From Rhodoplanes tepidamans (GTDB lineage: Bacteria; Pseudomonadota; Alphaproteobacteria; Rhizobiales; Xanthobacteraceae): DNA of 64,000 nucleotides. How positions within the stretch are numbered: position 1 is the first letter of the stretch; the number at the start of each line of letters is the position of its first letter. A model generated the notes under the pieces. That model did not search any database and was not told the origin of the DNA. It worked only from the letters and a program-made list of their open reading frames with translations. The DNA is taken from contig NZ_JAUSUJ010000007.1 of the NCBI RefSeq assembly GCF_030813915.1, positions 173,667-237,666 of the forward strand, read 5' to 3'. Positions 17,559-27,632 of this stretch are shown here, piece by piece. Made by a program: the position numbers and the translations under genes.

Positions 17559-18749
17559 ATGGTCACAGGGGCAGGCTGGCTTCGCCGGCTGGGAACGGGA
17601 TTCGCGGTGGCGGCCGCCGCCGGCGGCATCGCGCTGGCGCAGAGCTATCCGCAGCCGGCCTATCCCCAGCAGGGCTCCCCGCCGACCTATCCGCAGCAGG
17701 GCTACCCCCAGCAGGGCGGCTATCCGGCCCCGCAGGGCGGCCAGCCCGGCTACGGCCAGCCCTCCTACGGCACCAACCCGGTCTGCGCCCGCCTGGAGAA
17801 TCAGCTCGGCCTGCTCAGCCGCGGCGGCGGCGACCCGGCCCGGGCCGAGCAGACCCGCCGCTACGAGGAGGCGATCGCCCGCCAGACCAGCGACCTCGAT
17901 CGGATGATCGCCCAGTCGCGCCGGCTCGGCTGCGAGAGCAACCCGTTCCTGTCGCTGTTCAGCAACCAGCCGGCCGAATGCCGCCCGCTCGGCGGCCAGA
18001 TCCAGGACGCCCGCGACCGCATCACCCGCTCGCAGGCCGAGCTGCAGCGCCTCCAGGGCGGCGGCGAGGTCGAAGGCCAGAAGCAGGCCGTGATCGCCGC
18101 CCTCGCCCAGAACAATTGCGGCCCGCAGTACCAGGCCGCCGCCAACCGCAACCGTGGCCTGTTCGGCGACCTGTTCGGCAGCAACCCCGCCCTGCCCTCG
18201 CCGGACGGGATGCAGGCCTCGACGTTCCGCACCCTGTGCGTGCGGACCTGCGACGGCTACTACTTCCCGATCTCGTTCCAGACCAACCCGTCGCGCTTCG
18301 CCGACGACGAGCAGGCCTGCCAGAAGCTGTGCCCGGCCGCCGAGGTGCAGCTGTTCACCCACCGCAATCCGGGCGAGGAGATCGGCCAGGCCGTGTCGCT
18401 CGCCGGCCGCTCCTACCGGGACCTGCCGACCGCCTTCAAGTACCGCACCTCGCTCGACCAGTCCTGCTCGTGCCGCAAGCCGGGCCAGAGCTGGGCCCAG
18501 GCGCTCGGCGTGTCGCCCGACACCACCATCGAGCGCGGTGACATCGTCGTCACCGAGGAGCGCTCCAAGGCGATGGCGCAGCCGCGCACCGACGCCCAGG
18601 GCCGCCCGATCCGGGCCGAGCGCAAGCCGGCCGCCGGCGCGGCCCCCGCCGGCGCCGCCGCCCCGACGGCCGACGCCGCCGCGGCGGGCGACGCCGCCCG
18701 CACCATCCGCAATGTCGGCCCGACCTTCGTGCCGGGCCAGGCGCGGTAG
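17559..18749 (+). CDS. DUF2865 secreted protein
   Basis: This 396-residue protein has a signal peptide (WLRRLGTGFAVAAAAGGIAL, cut after ALAQ), then a Pro/Gln/Tyr-rich repeat tract of YPQQG units (about 29-65). A coiled-coil-like segment with cysteines (ARLENQL, CESNPF, CRPLGGQ) follows. Then comes the DUF2865 core FRTLCVRTCDGYYFPISF (about 225-242) with CQKLCPAAEVQLFTH, and SCSCRKPGQ. The many paired cysteines point to disulfides in the periplasm. The family is almost confined to Hyphomicrobiales and its function is unknown. The tail is Ala/Pro-rich. The gene diverges from purL. Confidence 0.85.
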   Translation: MVTGAGWLRRLGTGFAVAAAAGGIALAQSYPQPAYPQQGSPPTYPQQGYPQQGGYPAPQGGQPGYGQPSYGTNPVCARLENQLGLLSRGGGDPARAEQTRRYEEAIARQTSDLDRMIAQSRRLGCESNPFLSLFSNQPAECRPLGGQIQDARDRITRSQAELQRLQGGGEVEGQKQAVIAALAQNNCGPQYQAAANRNRGLFGDLFGSNPALPSPDGMQASTFRTLCVRTCDGYYFPISFQTNPSRFADDEQACQKLCPAAEVQLFTHRNPGEEIGQAVSLAGRSYRDLPTAFKYRTSLDQSCSCRKPGQSWAQALGVSPDTTIERGDIVVTEERSKAMAQPRTDAQGRPIRAERKPAAGAAPAGAAAPTADAAAAGDAARTIRNVGPTFVPGQAR

Positions 18750-18893
18750 CCCGCCGGACCGCGACGCGCCCGCCGGACCGCGACGACCTCGCAGAGAGCC
18801 CGTCCCGGAGAGCCCCGGCTCTTGCGGCCGAGATGCGGGGAGCCGTTGCATCCTTCGGGATGCGCCCCCGCCCGTGGCGAACCCACCCGCCTG

Positions 18894-21800
18894 TCAGGGG
18901 GCGGAGCCGGACGACACCGCGGACCCGGCCGCGCGGCGGGTGTCGAGCCGGTGCAGCACCGTGAAGAAGGGCGGCACGAACAGCACCGCGAGGAACGTGG
19001 AGGCGAGCATGCCGCTGACCACGGCGACGCCGAGCGACACGCGGGCGCCCGCTCCGGCCCCCGACGCGAAGACCAGCGGCAGCATGCCGAAGGTGAAGGC
19101 GAACGACGTCATCAGGATCGGGCGGAAGCGGAGCCGCGCCGCCTCGACGGCCGCCGCCGCCGGCTCCAGGCCGCCGGCGCATTTTTCGCGCGCATACTCC
19201 ACGATCAGGATGGCGTTCTTGGCGGCGAGCGCGATGAGCAGGACGATGCCGATCTGGGTGTAGAGATCGTTCGGCAGGCCCGAGATCTGCAGCGCCGCCA
19301 CGGTGCCGAGCAGCGTCAGCGGCACCGCGAGGATGACGGCCAGCGGCTGCAGCCAGCTCTCGTACTGCCCGGCCAGCACGAAGTAGACCAGCAGCAGCGC
19401 CACGGCGAACACATAGTAGATCTGATTGCCGACCACGGCCTCCTGATAGGACATGCCGGTCCACGCCGTCCCCATCGACGGCGGCAGCGAGGCGGCCGCG
19501 ATCTGGCTCATCAGCGCCATGGATTCGCCGGAGCTGAATCCGGCCGCCGGGCTGCCGACCACGGTCGCGGCCGGATACAGGTTGTAGAGCGTGATCAGGG
19601 GCGGCCCCACCTCGTCGACGATGCGCGCCACCGTGCCGAGCGGCACCATCTGGCCGCCCACCCCCTTGACCTTCAGCTTCAGCACGTCGTCCGGCTGCAG
19701 GCGGAACGCGGCGTCGGCCTGCACATAGACCTGGAAGACGTTGTTGAACTTGGTGAACTGGTTGACGTAGGTGGAGCCGAAATAGGACTCGAGCGCCGAG
19801 AATACCTGCCCCACCGAGAGCCCCAGCGTCTCGGCCTTCACCCGGTCGACCACCAGCCGCAGCTGCTTCACCTTGCTCTTGAACGTCGAGGCGACGTGGG
19901 CGAGGCCCGTCTGGGTCGCGGCGTTGGCGGCGAGCTGCTCGGCGGCGTTCTGGAGCGCGACGAAGTCGGAGCTGCCGTCCTTCATCTCCACCATCATGGT
20001 GAAGCCGCTGCTGTTGCCGACCCCCTGGATCGGCGGCGGCAGCAGGATCTGCGCCGTCGCGGTGTCGATGCCCTCGAGCGCCGTGCGCAGCCGCGCCGCG
20101 ATGCTCTCGACGCTCAGCTCCTTGGACTTGCGCTTGCTCCAGTCCTCGAGCACCACGTAGAGCATGCCGGTGTTGTAGAGCGTCGCGTTGTTGTCCAGCG
20201 GCGAGATTCCCGACACCCCGATCGCGGTCTCGACGCCCGGCGTCTTGCGGACCAGCTCCACGGCCTGCGCCACGGCCCGCTCGGTGCGCGCCGCGGAGGC
20301 GGCGTCCGGCAGGTTGACCGCGATGATCAGATAGCCCTGGTCCTCGCTCGGCAGGAAGCCGGTGGGCACCGAGGAGAGGCCGTAGAAGGACAGGCCGATG
20401 AGGGCGAGCCCCGCCACCGTCGTCGGGACGGCGAACGCCACCAGTCGACCGACCAGCGCCGCATAGACGTCCTCGCAGCGCGCATAGACGGCGTTGAACG
20501 CACGGTAGAACGGGTTGCGCTGGTCGGGCGGCACCGACCGGCGCAGCCACAGCGCGCACTGCGTCGGCTTCAGGGTCGCCGCGTTGACGGCCGAGATGAG
20601 GGCGGTGGCGGCGATCACGAGGGCGAACTGCTGATACATCTTGCCGGTCAGCCCCGGCAGGGTGGCGGCCGGCAGGAACACCGCCATCAGCACCAGGGTG
20701 ATGCCGATGATCGGGCCGAACAGCTCGGACATCGCCTTGACGGCCGCCTCGCGGCTGGACAGCCCGTCCTCCATGTGGCGGGCCACGCCTTCCACGATGA
20801 CGATCGCGTCGTCGACGACGATGCCGATGGCGAGCACCAGCGCGAACAGGCTCGTCGTGTTGATCGTGTAGCCCAGCACCGACATGGCGGCGAACGCGCC
20901 GATGATGGTGACCGGCACCGTGGTGGCCGGCACCAGCATGGCGCGCCAGTCCTGCAGGAAGACCAGGATGACGGCCAGCACCAGCGCGGCCGCGATGAGC
21001 AGCGTCTCGTAGACCTCGTCGATGGAGGCGGTGACGAACTTGGTGCTGTCGAAGGAGACCTTGTAGTCGAGGCCGGCCGGGAAGGACTTCGCCAGCTCCT
21101 TCATCTTGGCGTTGACGCTCTCGGCTACCGTCAGCGCATTGGCGCCGGAGAGCTGCGAGATGGCGATGGCGGCCGACGGCTTGCCGTCGAGCGTCGCGGT
21201 GTGGCCGTAGGAGGCGGCCCCGAGCTCGACGCGGCCGATGTCACGGATGCGGACGATCCTGCCGCCGCCCGTCTGGATCACCTTGACGACGATGCTGCCG
21301 AAGTCCCTGGCGTCGTCGAAGCGCCCGGTGACCTCGAGCACGTACTGGAAGTTCACCTGCGACGGGGTCGGCGGCGCGCCGACGAGGCCGGCCGTGACCT
21401 CGGTGCTCTGCTGCTGGATGGCCGAGGTCACGTCGCTCGGGGTGAGGCCGTAGGCCTGCATCCGCTCCGGATCGAGCCAGATCCGCATCGCGTAGGAGCC
21501 GGAGCCGAGCACCGAGACGTCGCCGACCCCCGGCAGGCGGGCGAGCTCGTTCTCGATGCTGATCTTGGCGTAGTTGGCGAGGAACAGATTGTCGTAGCGG
21601 CCGTCGGCCGAATACAGGTTGACGAACTGCAGGATCGCCGTCGACTTCTTCTTGACGTTCAGGCCCTGGGTGGAGACCGCGCCCGGCAGCTGGGCGGTGG
21701 CCAGCGAGACGCGGTTCTGCACCAGCACCTGCGCCATGTCGGGATCGGTGCCGATGTCGAAGGTGACGACGAGGCTGTAGCTGCCGTCGCTGGCGCTGGT

Positions 21801-22043
21801 CGACTGCATGTAGATCATGCCCTCGACGCCGTTGACCTGCTGCTCGATGGGGAGCGCCACCGTGTCCATCACGGTGCGGGCGCTGGCGCCCGGATAGGTC
21901 GCCGTCACCGACACGGTGGGCGGCACCACGTCGGGATACTGCGAGACCGGCAGCGACATCTGGGCCAGCGCGCCGACCAGGACGATGAGAAACGCCAGCG
22001 TGTTGGACAGCACCGGCCGTTCGATGAAGAAGCGCGAGAACAT
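18894..22043 (-). CDS. RND multidrug efflux permease (AcrB/HAE1 family)
   Basis: This 1049-residue inner-membrane proton antiporter has the start FSRFFIERPVLSNTLAFLIV typical of HAE1 pumps. The proton-relay aspartates are in helix 4 (LAIGIVVDDAIVIVEGV) and the lysine in helix 10 (LIALAAKNAILIVEYA). Two large periplasmic loops are present at the usual spacing. It should export drugs, bile-like or aromatic compounds in a tripartite complex with the adaptor encoded just upstream (26 bp gap). No outer-membrane TolC-like gene lies in this window. No TetR regulator is adjacent. The length is normal and no lesion is seen. Confidence 0.95.
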   Translation of the reverse strand: MFSRFFIERPVLSNTLAFLIVLVGALAQMSLPVSQYPDVVPPTVSVTATYPGASARTVMDTVALPIEQQVNGVEGMIYMQSTSASDGSYSLVVTFDIGTDPDMAQVLVQNRVSLATAQLPGAVSTQGLNVKKKSTAILQFVNLYSADGRYDNLFLANYAKISIENELARLPGVGDVSVLGSGSYAMRIWLDPERMQAYGLTPSDVTSAIQQQSTEVTAGLVGAPPTPSQVNFQYVLEVTGRFDDARDFGSIVVKVIQTGGGRIVRIRDIGRVELGAASYGHTATLDGKPSAAIAISQLSGANALTVAESVNAKMKELAKSFPAGLDYKVSFDSTKFVTASIDEVYETLLIAAALVLAVILVFLQDWRAMLVPATTVPVTIIGAFAAMSVLGYTINTTSLFALVLAIGIVVDDAIVIVEGVARHMEDGLSSREAAVKAMSELFGPIIGITLVLMAVFLPAATLPGLTGKMYQQFALVIAATALISAVNAATLKPTQCALWLRRSVPPDQRNPFYRAFNAVYARCEDVYAALVGRLVAFAVPTTVAGLALIGLSFYGLSSVPTGFLPSEDQGYLIIAVNLPDAASAARTERAVAQAVELVRKTPGVETAIGVSGISPLDNNATLYNTGMLYVVLEDWSKRKSKELSVESIAARLRTALEGIDTATAQILLPPPIQGVGNSSGFTMMVEMKDGSSDFVALQNAAEQLAANAATQTGLAHVASTFKSKVKQLRLVVDRVKAETLGLSVGQVFSALESYFGSTYVNQFTKFNNVFQVYVQADAAFRLQPDDVLKLKVKGVGGQMVPLGTVARIVDEVGPPLITLYNLYPAATVVGSPAAGFSSGESMALMSQIAAASLPPSMGTAWTGMSYQEAVVGNQIYYVFAVALLLVYFVLAGQYESWLQPLAVILAVPLTLLGTVAALQISGLPNDLYTQIGIVLLIALAAKNAILIVEYAREKCAGGLEPAAAAVEAARLRFRPILMTSFAFTFGMLPLVFASGAGAGARVSLGVAVVSGMLASTFLAVLFVPPFFTVLHRLDTRRAAGSAVSSGSAP

Positions 22044-22069
22044 GGCACCGCCTCGTGGCGACCGGTGGG

Positions 22070-23314
22070 TCAGGGCTTGGTCTGGTCGAGGCTGGTCGCC
22101 GATCCGGATGCCGCGGGAGCGGGCTTCGTCGCGCCGGGCGCGGCCGCCATGGTGCCCGTCACCGGAGTCACGGTGCTGCCGGCGACGGCGCGCTGGACCG
22201 CGCCGATGACCACCCGGTCGCCCGCCGCGAGTCCCTTGGTGACGACGCGCAGCTGGCCCTCGACCGGTCCGGTTGTCACCGGCCGCTGCTCGACCACGTT
22301 GTTGCTGCCGACCACCATCACGTAGCTGCCGGTCTGGTTCGACATCACGGCGGTATCGTCGACCAGCAGGGCCTCGTCGATCCGGCCGATCGGCACCCGC
22401 ACCCGGACGAACAGCCCGGGCACCAGATTCACCTGCTTGTTCTCCAGCACGGCGCGCATCTGCAGCGTCCCGGTCGCCGCGTCGAGCTGCGGGGCGATGT
22501 AGTCGATCCTGCCGGCGTACTGGACCGCCGTGTCGGCCGACAGGGCGACCGTGATCGGCAGCGTCTGCTCCTCCTCGCGCAGGGACCGCAGCGTCTTGCC
22601 CTGCCGGGCGAGCGAATCGCGCAGGTCGATCTGCTGCTGCTCGGAGAGATTGAAATAGACGTAGATCGGGTCGACCTGAAGGATGGTCGCCAGCTTGGTC
22701 GGACCGGAGGAGCCGACCAGCGCGCCGACGTCGACCAGATGCCGCGTCACCACGCCGTCCGACGGCGCCTGCACGGTGGCATAGGCGAGCGACGTCTCGG
22801 CGAGCTTCAGGTTGGCCTCGCTCGCCGCGACCAGGGCGTTCGCCGTGTCCAGATTGGTGCGGGCGTCGTCCACGCTGCGCTGGCTGGAGACCTCGCGCTG
22901 CCCGAGGGTGGACTGCCGGTCGAACTCCCGCTGGGCGTTCGCCTGCTTGGCCCTGGCGCTGTCGAGCTGCGCCTTCTGCAGGTCCACCTGGGCCTGATAC
23001 TGGTCCTTCTCGATCTGGAACAGGACCCGGCCCTTCCGCACGGCCTCGCCGTCGCGATAGCCGATGGACTCGAGAAAGCCCTGCACGCGTGCCTCGAGAT
23101 CGACCGACGACACCGGCGCGGTGTTGCCGGTGAACTCGGCATAGAGCGTCACCGGCATGACGGTCGGCGTGGCGACCGTCACCTTCGCGGGCGGCGGCGC
23201 CGCGTATTTGTTTCTCTCGTTACATCCGGAAACGAGCAGAGCCACACAGAGGGCGCAGGCGAGGCTCCGCAGCCTGCCGCGCACCGAAGGCGAACCGACG
23301 TGCACTGGACCCAC
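22070..23314 (-). CDS. RND efflux periplasmic adaptor (membrane fusion) lipoprotein
   Basis: This 414-residue adaptor has a lipoprotein signal peptide ending in the lipobox LLVSGC. A barrel-sandwich and hairpin region follow (LEARVQGFLESIGYRDGEAV, then a coiled coil QVDLQKAQLDSARAKQANAQ), with membrane-proximal beta domains to the end. It bridges the permease to an outer-membrane channel. The start is a GTG; 23314 has GAGGGGAAT upstream, and GTG codons at 23302 and 23284 are alternatives, the last giving a more usual signal length. It heads the two-gene efflux operon. Confidence 0.92.
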   Translation of the reverse strand: MGPVHVGSPSVRGRLRSLACALCVALLVSGCNERNKYAAPPPAKVTVATPTVMPVTLYAEFTGNTAPVSSVDLEARVQGFLESIGYRDGEAVRKGRVLFQIEKDQYQAQVDLQKAQLDSARAKQANAQREFDRQSTLGQREVSSQRSVDDARTNLDTANALVAASEANLKLAETSLAYATVQAPSDGVVTRHLVDVGALVGSSGPTKLATILQVDPIYVYFNLSEQQQIDLRDSLARQGKTLRSLREEEQTLPITVALSADTAVQYAGRIDYIAPQLDAATGTLQMRAVLENKQVNLVPGLFVRVRVPIGRIDEALLVDDTAVMSNQTGSYVMVVGSNNVVEQRPVTTGPVEGQLRVVTKGLAAGDRVVIGAVQRAVAGSTVTPVTGTMAAAPGATKPAPAASGSATSLDQTKP

Positions 23315-23659
23315 CCCACCCCATTCCCCTCACCTGCGCTGATCGCCGTGAGGTCGCTGCCGGACTCGAAGCACGCCGAACCATGATTCGATTCTACTGC
23401 AGCATTGTACCTCTGTCACGGAGAGCGCCCTCGTCCCGCGGCGGGCCCGATGCCGGGGGGCGCCGGCACCGACTCTCGCCGTCACCCCGAGGTGGCCGCG
23501 CAGCGGTCCTCGAAGGGCGACGGCCCGGGAGGCTCCTGCCCGCATCCTTCGGGGCTCGGCGGCGTTCACACGCGGGCCGCGCGACGCGCGGACCCGGGTG
23601 GCGAGTGCCTCAGGACGACGAGCCGCGGTTAGCGGGTCGCGGCCCGGACCGCGCCCGGC
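23315..23659. other. Intergenic region between nadE and the efflux operon
   Basis: No gene is seen. Positions about 23474-23625 form a long imperfect inverted repeat described separately. The promoter of the leftward efflux operon should lie near 23380-23410, where the sequence is briefly AT-richer (GATTCGATTCTACTGCAGCA). Confidence 0.4.
23474..23625. repeat. Imperfect dispersed inverted repeat (CGTCACCCCGAGG / CCTCAGGACGACG)
   Basis: The left end CGTCACCCCGAGGTGGC faces the right end GAGTGCCTCAGGACGACG. Internal arms GGTCCTCGAAGG and CATCCTTCGGGGCTCG also pair in part. This layout is that of a well-known class of extragenic palindromes in Hyphomicrobiales. Only one copy is seen in this window, just beyond the nadE stop. 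Confidence 0.55.
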
Positions 23660-25429
23660 TCAGAAGTCCATCGCGGTGCTGCGGGCGCCCGCCGGGATGC
23701 GGCTCGCCTTGGGGGCGGCGTTCTCGACCGGGGGCAGCGGCACGCCCGGATCGCGGAACCGGTTGGTGATGGGATAGCGCCGGTCGCGGCCGAAGTTCTT
23801 CAGCGTCACCTTGACGCCCGGCGCCGCCTGCCGCCGCTTGTACTCGGCGAGATTCAGCATGCGCTCGACCCGCACCACCATGTCGCGGTCGAAGCCGTCG
23901 GCGACGATGCGGGCGATCGGCTCCTCGCGCTCGACCAGCCGCTCCAGCACGGCGTCGAGCTGGTCGTAGGGCGGCAGCGAATCCTGGTCGGTCTGGTTCT
24001 CCCGCAGCTCGGCGGTCGGCGGGCGGATCAGGATGCTCTCCGGGATCACCACGCCGTCCGGCCCGAGCGCGCCCTCCGGCTTCCAGGTGTTGCGCAGCGC
24101 CGAGAGCCGGAACACCTCGGTCTTGTAGAGGTCCTTGATCGGGTTGAAGCCGCCGTTCATGTCGCCGTACAGCGTGGCGTAGCCGACCGACATCTCCGAC
24201 TTGTTGCCGGTGGTCACCACCATCAGGCCGAACTTGTTCGACACCGCCATCAGGATCACGCCGCGGGCGCGCGCCTGCAGGTTCTCCTCGGTCACGTCGC
24301 GCGGCACGTTGCCGAACAGCGGCACCAGCGCCTGCTCGAGTCCCTCGACGGCCGCGGCGATCGGCACCACGTCGTACTTGACGCCGAGCGCCTTCGCCAC
24401 CGCCGCCGCGTCGGTCTTCGACACGTCGGCCGTGAACCGGTAGGGCAGCATCACGCAGCGCACCCGCTCGGCGCCGAGCGCGTCCACCGCCATGGCGGCG
24501 CACAGCGCCGAGTCGATGCCGCCCGACAGGCCGAGCACGATGCCGGGGAAGCGGTTCTTCTCGACATAGTCGCGCAGGCCGAGCACGCAGGCGGCGTAGT
24601 CGGCCTTGTCGCCCTCGTCGTTCCGCGCCACCGGCCCGCCGGCGCAGCGCCAGCCCGCGGCGCCGCGCTCCCACACGGTCGTCGTCACGCTCTCGCGGAA
24701 GGCCGGGAGCTGGAAGGCGAGCGAGCGGTCGGCGTTGAGGGCGAAGGAGGCGCCGTCGAAGACGAGCTCGTCCTGGCCGCACACCTGGTTCACGTAGATC
24801 AGCGGCAGGCCGCTCTCGGTGACGCGCGCCACCGCGACGGCGAGGCGCTGGTCGGTCTTGTCGCGGCTGTAGGGCGAGCCGTTCGGCACCAGCAGGATCT
24901 CGGCGCCGGTCTCGGCCAGGCACTCGACGACGTCCTCGTAGGCGCCCCACTCGGTCCAGATGTCCTCGCAGACCGGCACGCCGATGCGCACGCCGCGCAC
25001 GCTCACCGGCCCCGGCAGGGCGCCGGGCGCGAACACCCGGCGCTCGTCGAAGACGCCGTAGTTCGGCAGGTTCACCTTGAAGCGCACCGCGGCGACGCGG
25101 CCGCCGTCGAGCAGGCAGTAGGCGTTGTGGAGCTTGCCGTCCTCGGCCCACGGGGTGCCGACCAGCACGGCCGGTCCGCCGTCGGCGGTCTCGCGCGCCA
25201 GCGCCTCGACGGTGGTGCGGCAGGCCGCCTGGAAGGCCGGCTTGAGCACCAGGTCCTCGGGCGGATAGCCGGCGATGAACAGCTCCGGGAAGGCGACGAG
25301 ATCCGCCCCCTGCCCGGCCGCCTCGCGGCGGGCACGCCGCACCGTCTCGGCGTTGCCGTCGACGTCGCCGACGGTCGGGTTGAGCTGGGCGGCGGCAATG
25401 GCGAGACGGTCGGCGGGACGGTCGGTCAT
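23660..25429 (-). CDS. nadE: Glutamine-dependent NAD+ synthase
   Basis: This 589-residue enzyme makes NAD+ from deamido-NAD+, ATP and glutamine, the last step of NAD synthesis. The N-terminal carbon-nitrogen hydrolase domain (about 1-270) has the catalytic glutamate in AFPELFIAGYPPEDL and the nucleophile cysteine in GVPVCEDIW. The C-terminal synthetase domain has the PP-loop GLSGGIDSALCAAMAVDALG (about 299-318) and NKSEMSVGYATLYGDMNGGF. The ATG at 25429 gives MTDRPADRLAIAAAQLNPTV, the normal N terminus. It follows the LLM genes on the same strand after a 223-bp gap. Confidence 0.96.
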   Translation of the reverse strand: MTDRPADRLAIAAAQLNPTVGDVDGNAETVRRARREAAGQGADLVAFPELFIAGYPPEDLVLKPAFQAACRTTVEALARETADGGPAVLVGTPWAEDGKLHNAYCLLDGGRVAAVRFKVNLPNYGVFDERRVFAPGALPGPVSVRGVRIGVPVCEDIWTEWGAYEDVVECLAETGAEILLVPNGSPYSRDKTDQRLAVAVARVTESGLPLIYVNQVCGQDELVFDGASFALNADRSLAFQLPAFRESVTTTVWERGAAGWRCAGGPVARNDEGDKADYAACVLGLRDYVEKNRFPGIVLGLSGGIDSALCAAMAVDALGAERVRCVMLPYRFTADVSKTDAAAVAKALGVKYDVVPIAAAVEGLEQALVPLFGNVPRDVTEENLQARARGVILMAVSNKFGLMVVTTGNKSEMSVGYATLYGDMNGGFNPIKDLYKTEVFRLSALRNTWKPEGALGPDGVVIPESILIRPPTAELRENQTDQDSLPPYDQLDAVLERLVEREEPIARIVADGFDRDMVVRVERMLNLAEYKRRQAAPGVKVTLKNFGRDRRYPITNRFRDPGVPLPPVENAAPKASRIPAGARSTAMDF

Positions 25430-25652
25430 CGGTTCTGGTCTGGCCCGGGCGTTGAGGATGGGTCGATCCGCACCGGGCCCCGGATTCGGCGACGGCGCCT
25501 CGCGCCAAAGTCGAACGGGCCGAAAAGTTCCCGGCGCGCCGCCAGTCTAGCGCAGAGCGCGCGACGAGGGGAACTGTCGCGCGCGCCGCCCGCGACCGCG
25601 GTGGCGGCCTCGCCCCGCGGCCCGGGCCGTCGAGCCGGCCGGTCGATCCCGG

Positions 25653-26657
25653 TCAGTCCACCCGCGTCATCACCTCGGCGGCGAACTGCTCGACCTGGTC
25701 CTCGAACTCGGCGACCGAGCCGGCCGGGAACATCAGGGCGCAGCAGTGGTCCACCCCGATGCGCCGCAGCGTCGCGATCTTCTCCAGGATCACCTCGGCG
25801 GAGCCGACCAGGTTGGCCGTCACCTGGTGGCTCAGGTCGCGGCCCGTGTAGGCGAGCGACTGGCGGTGGGCGACGAGGCCGCTCGCCATGTAGCGCGCCT
25901 CGGCCGTCTCCAGCGTGCTGTCGATGGTGACCGAGAACTGCGGCGCGATCTCGATCGTCGCCGGGTCGCGGCCGAGGTCGGCGGCCCGCGCCTTGAGGGC
26001 GACGATCCGCTCGGCGATCTCCTTGATCGGCCGCCAGCCCGGCAGCCAGCCCTGGCCGTATCGCGCGGCGCGCTCGATCGCCTCGAGATTGTGCCCGCCG
26101 ACATAGAGCGGGAACGGCTGCGCCACGCTCTTGGGGAACATCTCGACGTCGGTGAAGCTGTAATACTTGCCGTCGAAGCTGCAGCGGTCCTGCTCGAACA
26201 GGCGGGTCAGCACCTCGAGTCCTTCGTCCATCATGTCGCCGCGGCGGGCGCCGGCGACGCGGGCGCCGCCCCAGGCGGCGAACTCCTCCCGGTAGGCGCC
26301 GAGGCCGACCGCCATGATGAAGCGGCCGCTGGTCATCCGGTCGAGCGTGACGGCCTGCTTGGCGAGATAGACGGGCTCGTGCATCGGCAGCACCGTGAGC
26401 GCGGTGCCGAGCTTCAGGGTCGTGGTCGCCGCGCCGATCGCGGCCAGCACGATCATCGGCTCGTAGAAGTTCGGCGGCTGGCCGGGGAAGAGCTGCCGCA
26501 CGTAGTTCTGGGTCGTGATGTGGTCGTTGCCCCACACCGAGTGGTAGCCGAGCCGCTCGCACAGCCGCCCCTGCCGCATGAAGTCCTCCGGCCCGGCGAA
26601 CGGGATCGGATACATCACGCCTTCGAAGCCGGTGGACAGACACACGCTGAATTTCAT
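25653..26657 (-). CDS. LLM-class flavin-dependent oxidoreductase
   Basis: This 334-residue protein belongs to the bacterial luciferase-like monooxygenase family. These enzymes use FMNH2 or F420 to oxidise organic substrates. The TIM-barrel start KFSVCLSTGFEGVMYPIPFA, the strand CERLGYHSVWGNDHIT (about 33-48) and the family segment MTSGRFIMAVGLGAYREEFA are present. Its start overlaps the stop of the next LLM gene by 4 nt, so it is the last gene of the translationally coupled IclR-headed operon. The substrate is unknown; with TctCBA upstream, oxidation of an imported compound is a reasonable inference. Confidence 0.88.
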   Translation of the reverse strand: MKFSVCLSTGFEGVMYPIPFAGPEDFMRQGRLCERLGYHSVWGNDHITTQNYVRQLFPGQPPNFYEPMIVLAAIGAATTTLKLGTALTVLPMHEPVYLAKQAVTLDRMTSGRFIMAVGLGAYREEFAAWGGARVAGARRGDMMDEGLEVLTRLFEQDRCSFDGKYYSFTDVEMFPKSVAQPFPLYVGGHNLEAIERAARYGQGWLPGWRPIKEIAERIVALKARAADLGRDPATIEIAPQFSVTIDSTLETAEARYMASGLVAHRQSLAYTGRDLSHQVTANLVGSAEVILEKIATLRRIGVDHCCALMFPAGSVAEFEDQVEQFAAEVMTRVD

Positions 26658-27625
26658 CTCGTTCCCTGCCTGCGTTCGAGCTGGACCAGTCGCGCCACCT
26701 GCTCGCCGTCGCCGACGCCGGCGAGCACGATCTCGTCCAGCCCGGCGGCGTGATAGGCGGCGAATCTCTCCTCGACCTGCTCCGGCGTGCCGCTCGCCGC
26801 GTGCCGGCGCACGACGTCGTCGGTGACCAGCGCGGCGGCCGCGGCCCAGTCCTCGGCGACGACGGCGCGGTCGAGCGCCGCGCGGTCGAGGCTGCTGCCG
26901 GCGAGCTGCAGGTTGCGTTCGTGATGGGCGCCGCGCAGCAGGATGGCGAGCGAGCGGCGCAGCCGGTCGTGCGCGCGACTCTCGTCGGCGTCGACCGAGC
27001 CGTAGACGAGGCCGCAGCAGCGCACCGTGCGGCCCGCCGCGGCGCGCCGCACGCCGTCGAGCGTCCAGCGCAGGAACTCGACCGAGGCGCCGGCGCTGAT
27101 CAGCACGCCGTCGGCGGCGCTGCCTGCGAGATCCAGCATCTGCGGGCCGGAGGCGGCGAGCATCACCGGCACGCCGCGGCGCCCGCCGGCGAGCCGCCGG
27201 CCCTGCGCCCGGAACGTCTCGCCGGCGACCGCGACGGTCTCGCCGTCGAGCAGCGCCCGCACGATCGCCAGCGCCTCGCGCATCGCCCAGAGCGGGCGCG
27301 CCGCGTCGATGCCGACCGAGCGCAGGTCGGCCGGCGCCCCGGCGCCGAGGCACAGCGTCACCCGGCCGGGGAACAGCTCGTCGAGGGTCGCGGCCGCCAT
27401 GGCGGCCTGCACCGGATGCACCGTGAACGGCGACACCGCCATCAGGGCGACGCGCATCCGGCGCGTCGACGCCAGCGCCATGGCGGCGAGCGACACCGGG
27501 TCGCGCTGGAACAGATGGTTGGCGATCCAGGCGGCGCGCGCGCCGCCCTGCTCGGCCGCCCCCAGCTTGTCGCGGAAGGCCGACAGCGGCTCGCGCCCGT
27601 CGGTGGAGATCGAGATGTCGGACAC
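26654..27625 (-). CDS. LLM-class flavin-dependent oxidoreductase, second copy
   Basis: This 323-residue luciferase-like protein is only distantly similar to its neighbour. It has LAAMALASTRRMRVALMAVS, LDELFPGRVTLCLGAGAPAD and VMLAASGPQMLDLAGSAADG, the usual pattern of F420/FMN-dependent LLM enzymes. It lacks the longer N-terminal substrate-lid strand seen in the other copy. It starts 8 nt downstream of the tctA stop and overlaps the other LLM gene by 4 nt. Two different LLM enzymes side by side may form a heterodimer like LuxAB or act one after the other. Confidence 0.85.
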   Translation of the reverse strand: MSDISISTDGREPLSAFRDKLGAAEQGGARAAWIANHLFQRDPVSLAAMALASTRRMRVALMAVSPFTVHPVQAAMAAATLDELFPGRVTLCLGAGAPADLRSVGIDAARPLWAMREALAIVRALLDGETVAVAGETFRAQGRRLAGGRRGVPVMLAASGPQMLDLAGSAADGVLISAGASVEFLRWTLDGVRRAAAGRTVRCCGLVYGSVDADESRAHDRLRRSLAILLRGAHHERNLQLAGSSLDRAALDRAVVAEDWAAAAALVTDDVVRRHAASGTPEQVEERFAAYHAAGLDEIVLAGVGDGEQVARLVQLERRQGTR

Positions 27626-27632
27626 GGCAGCC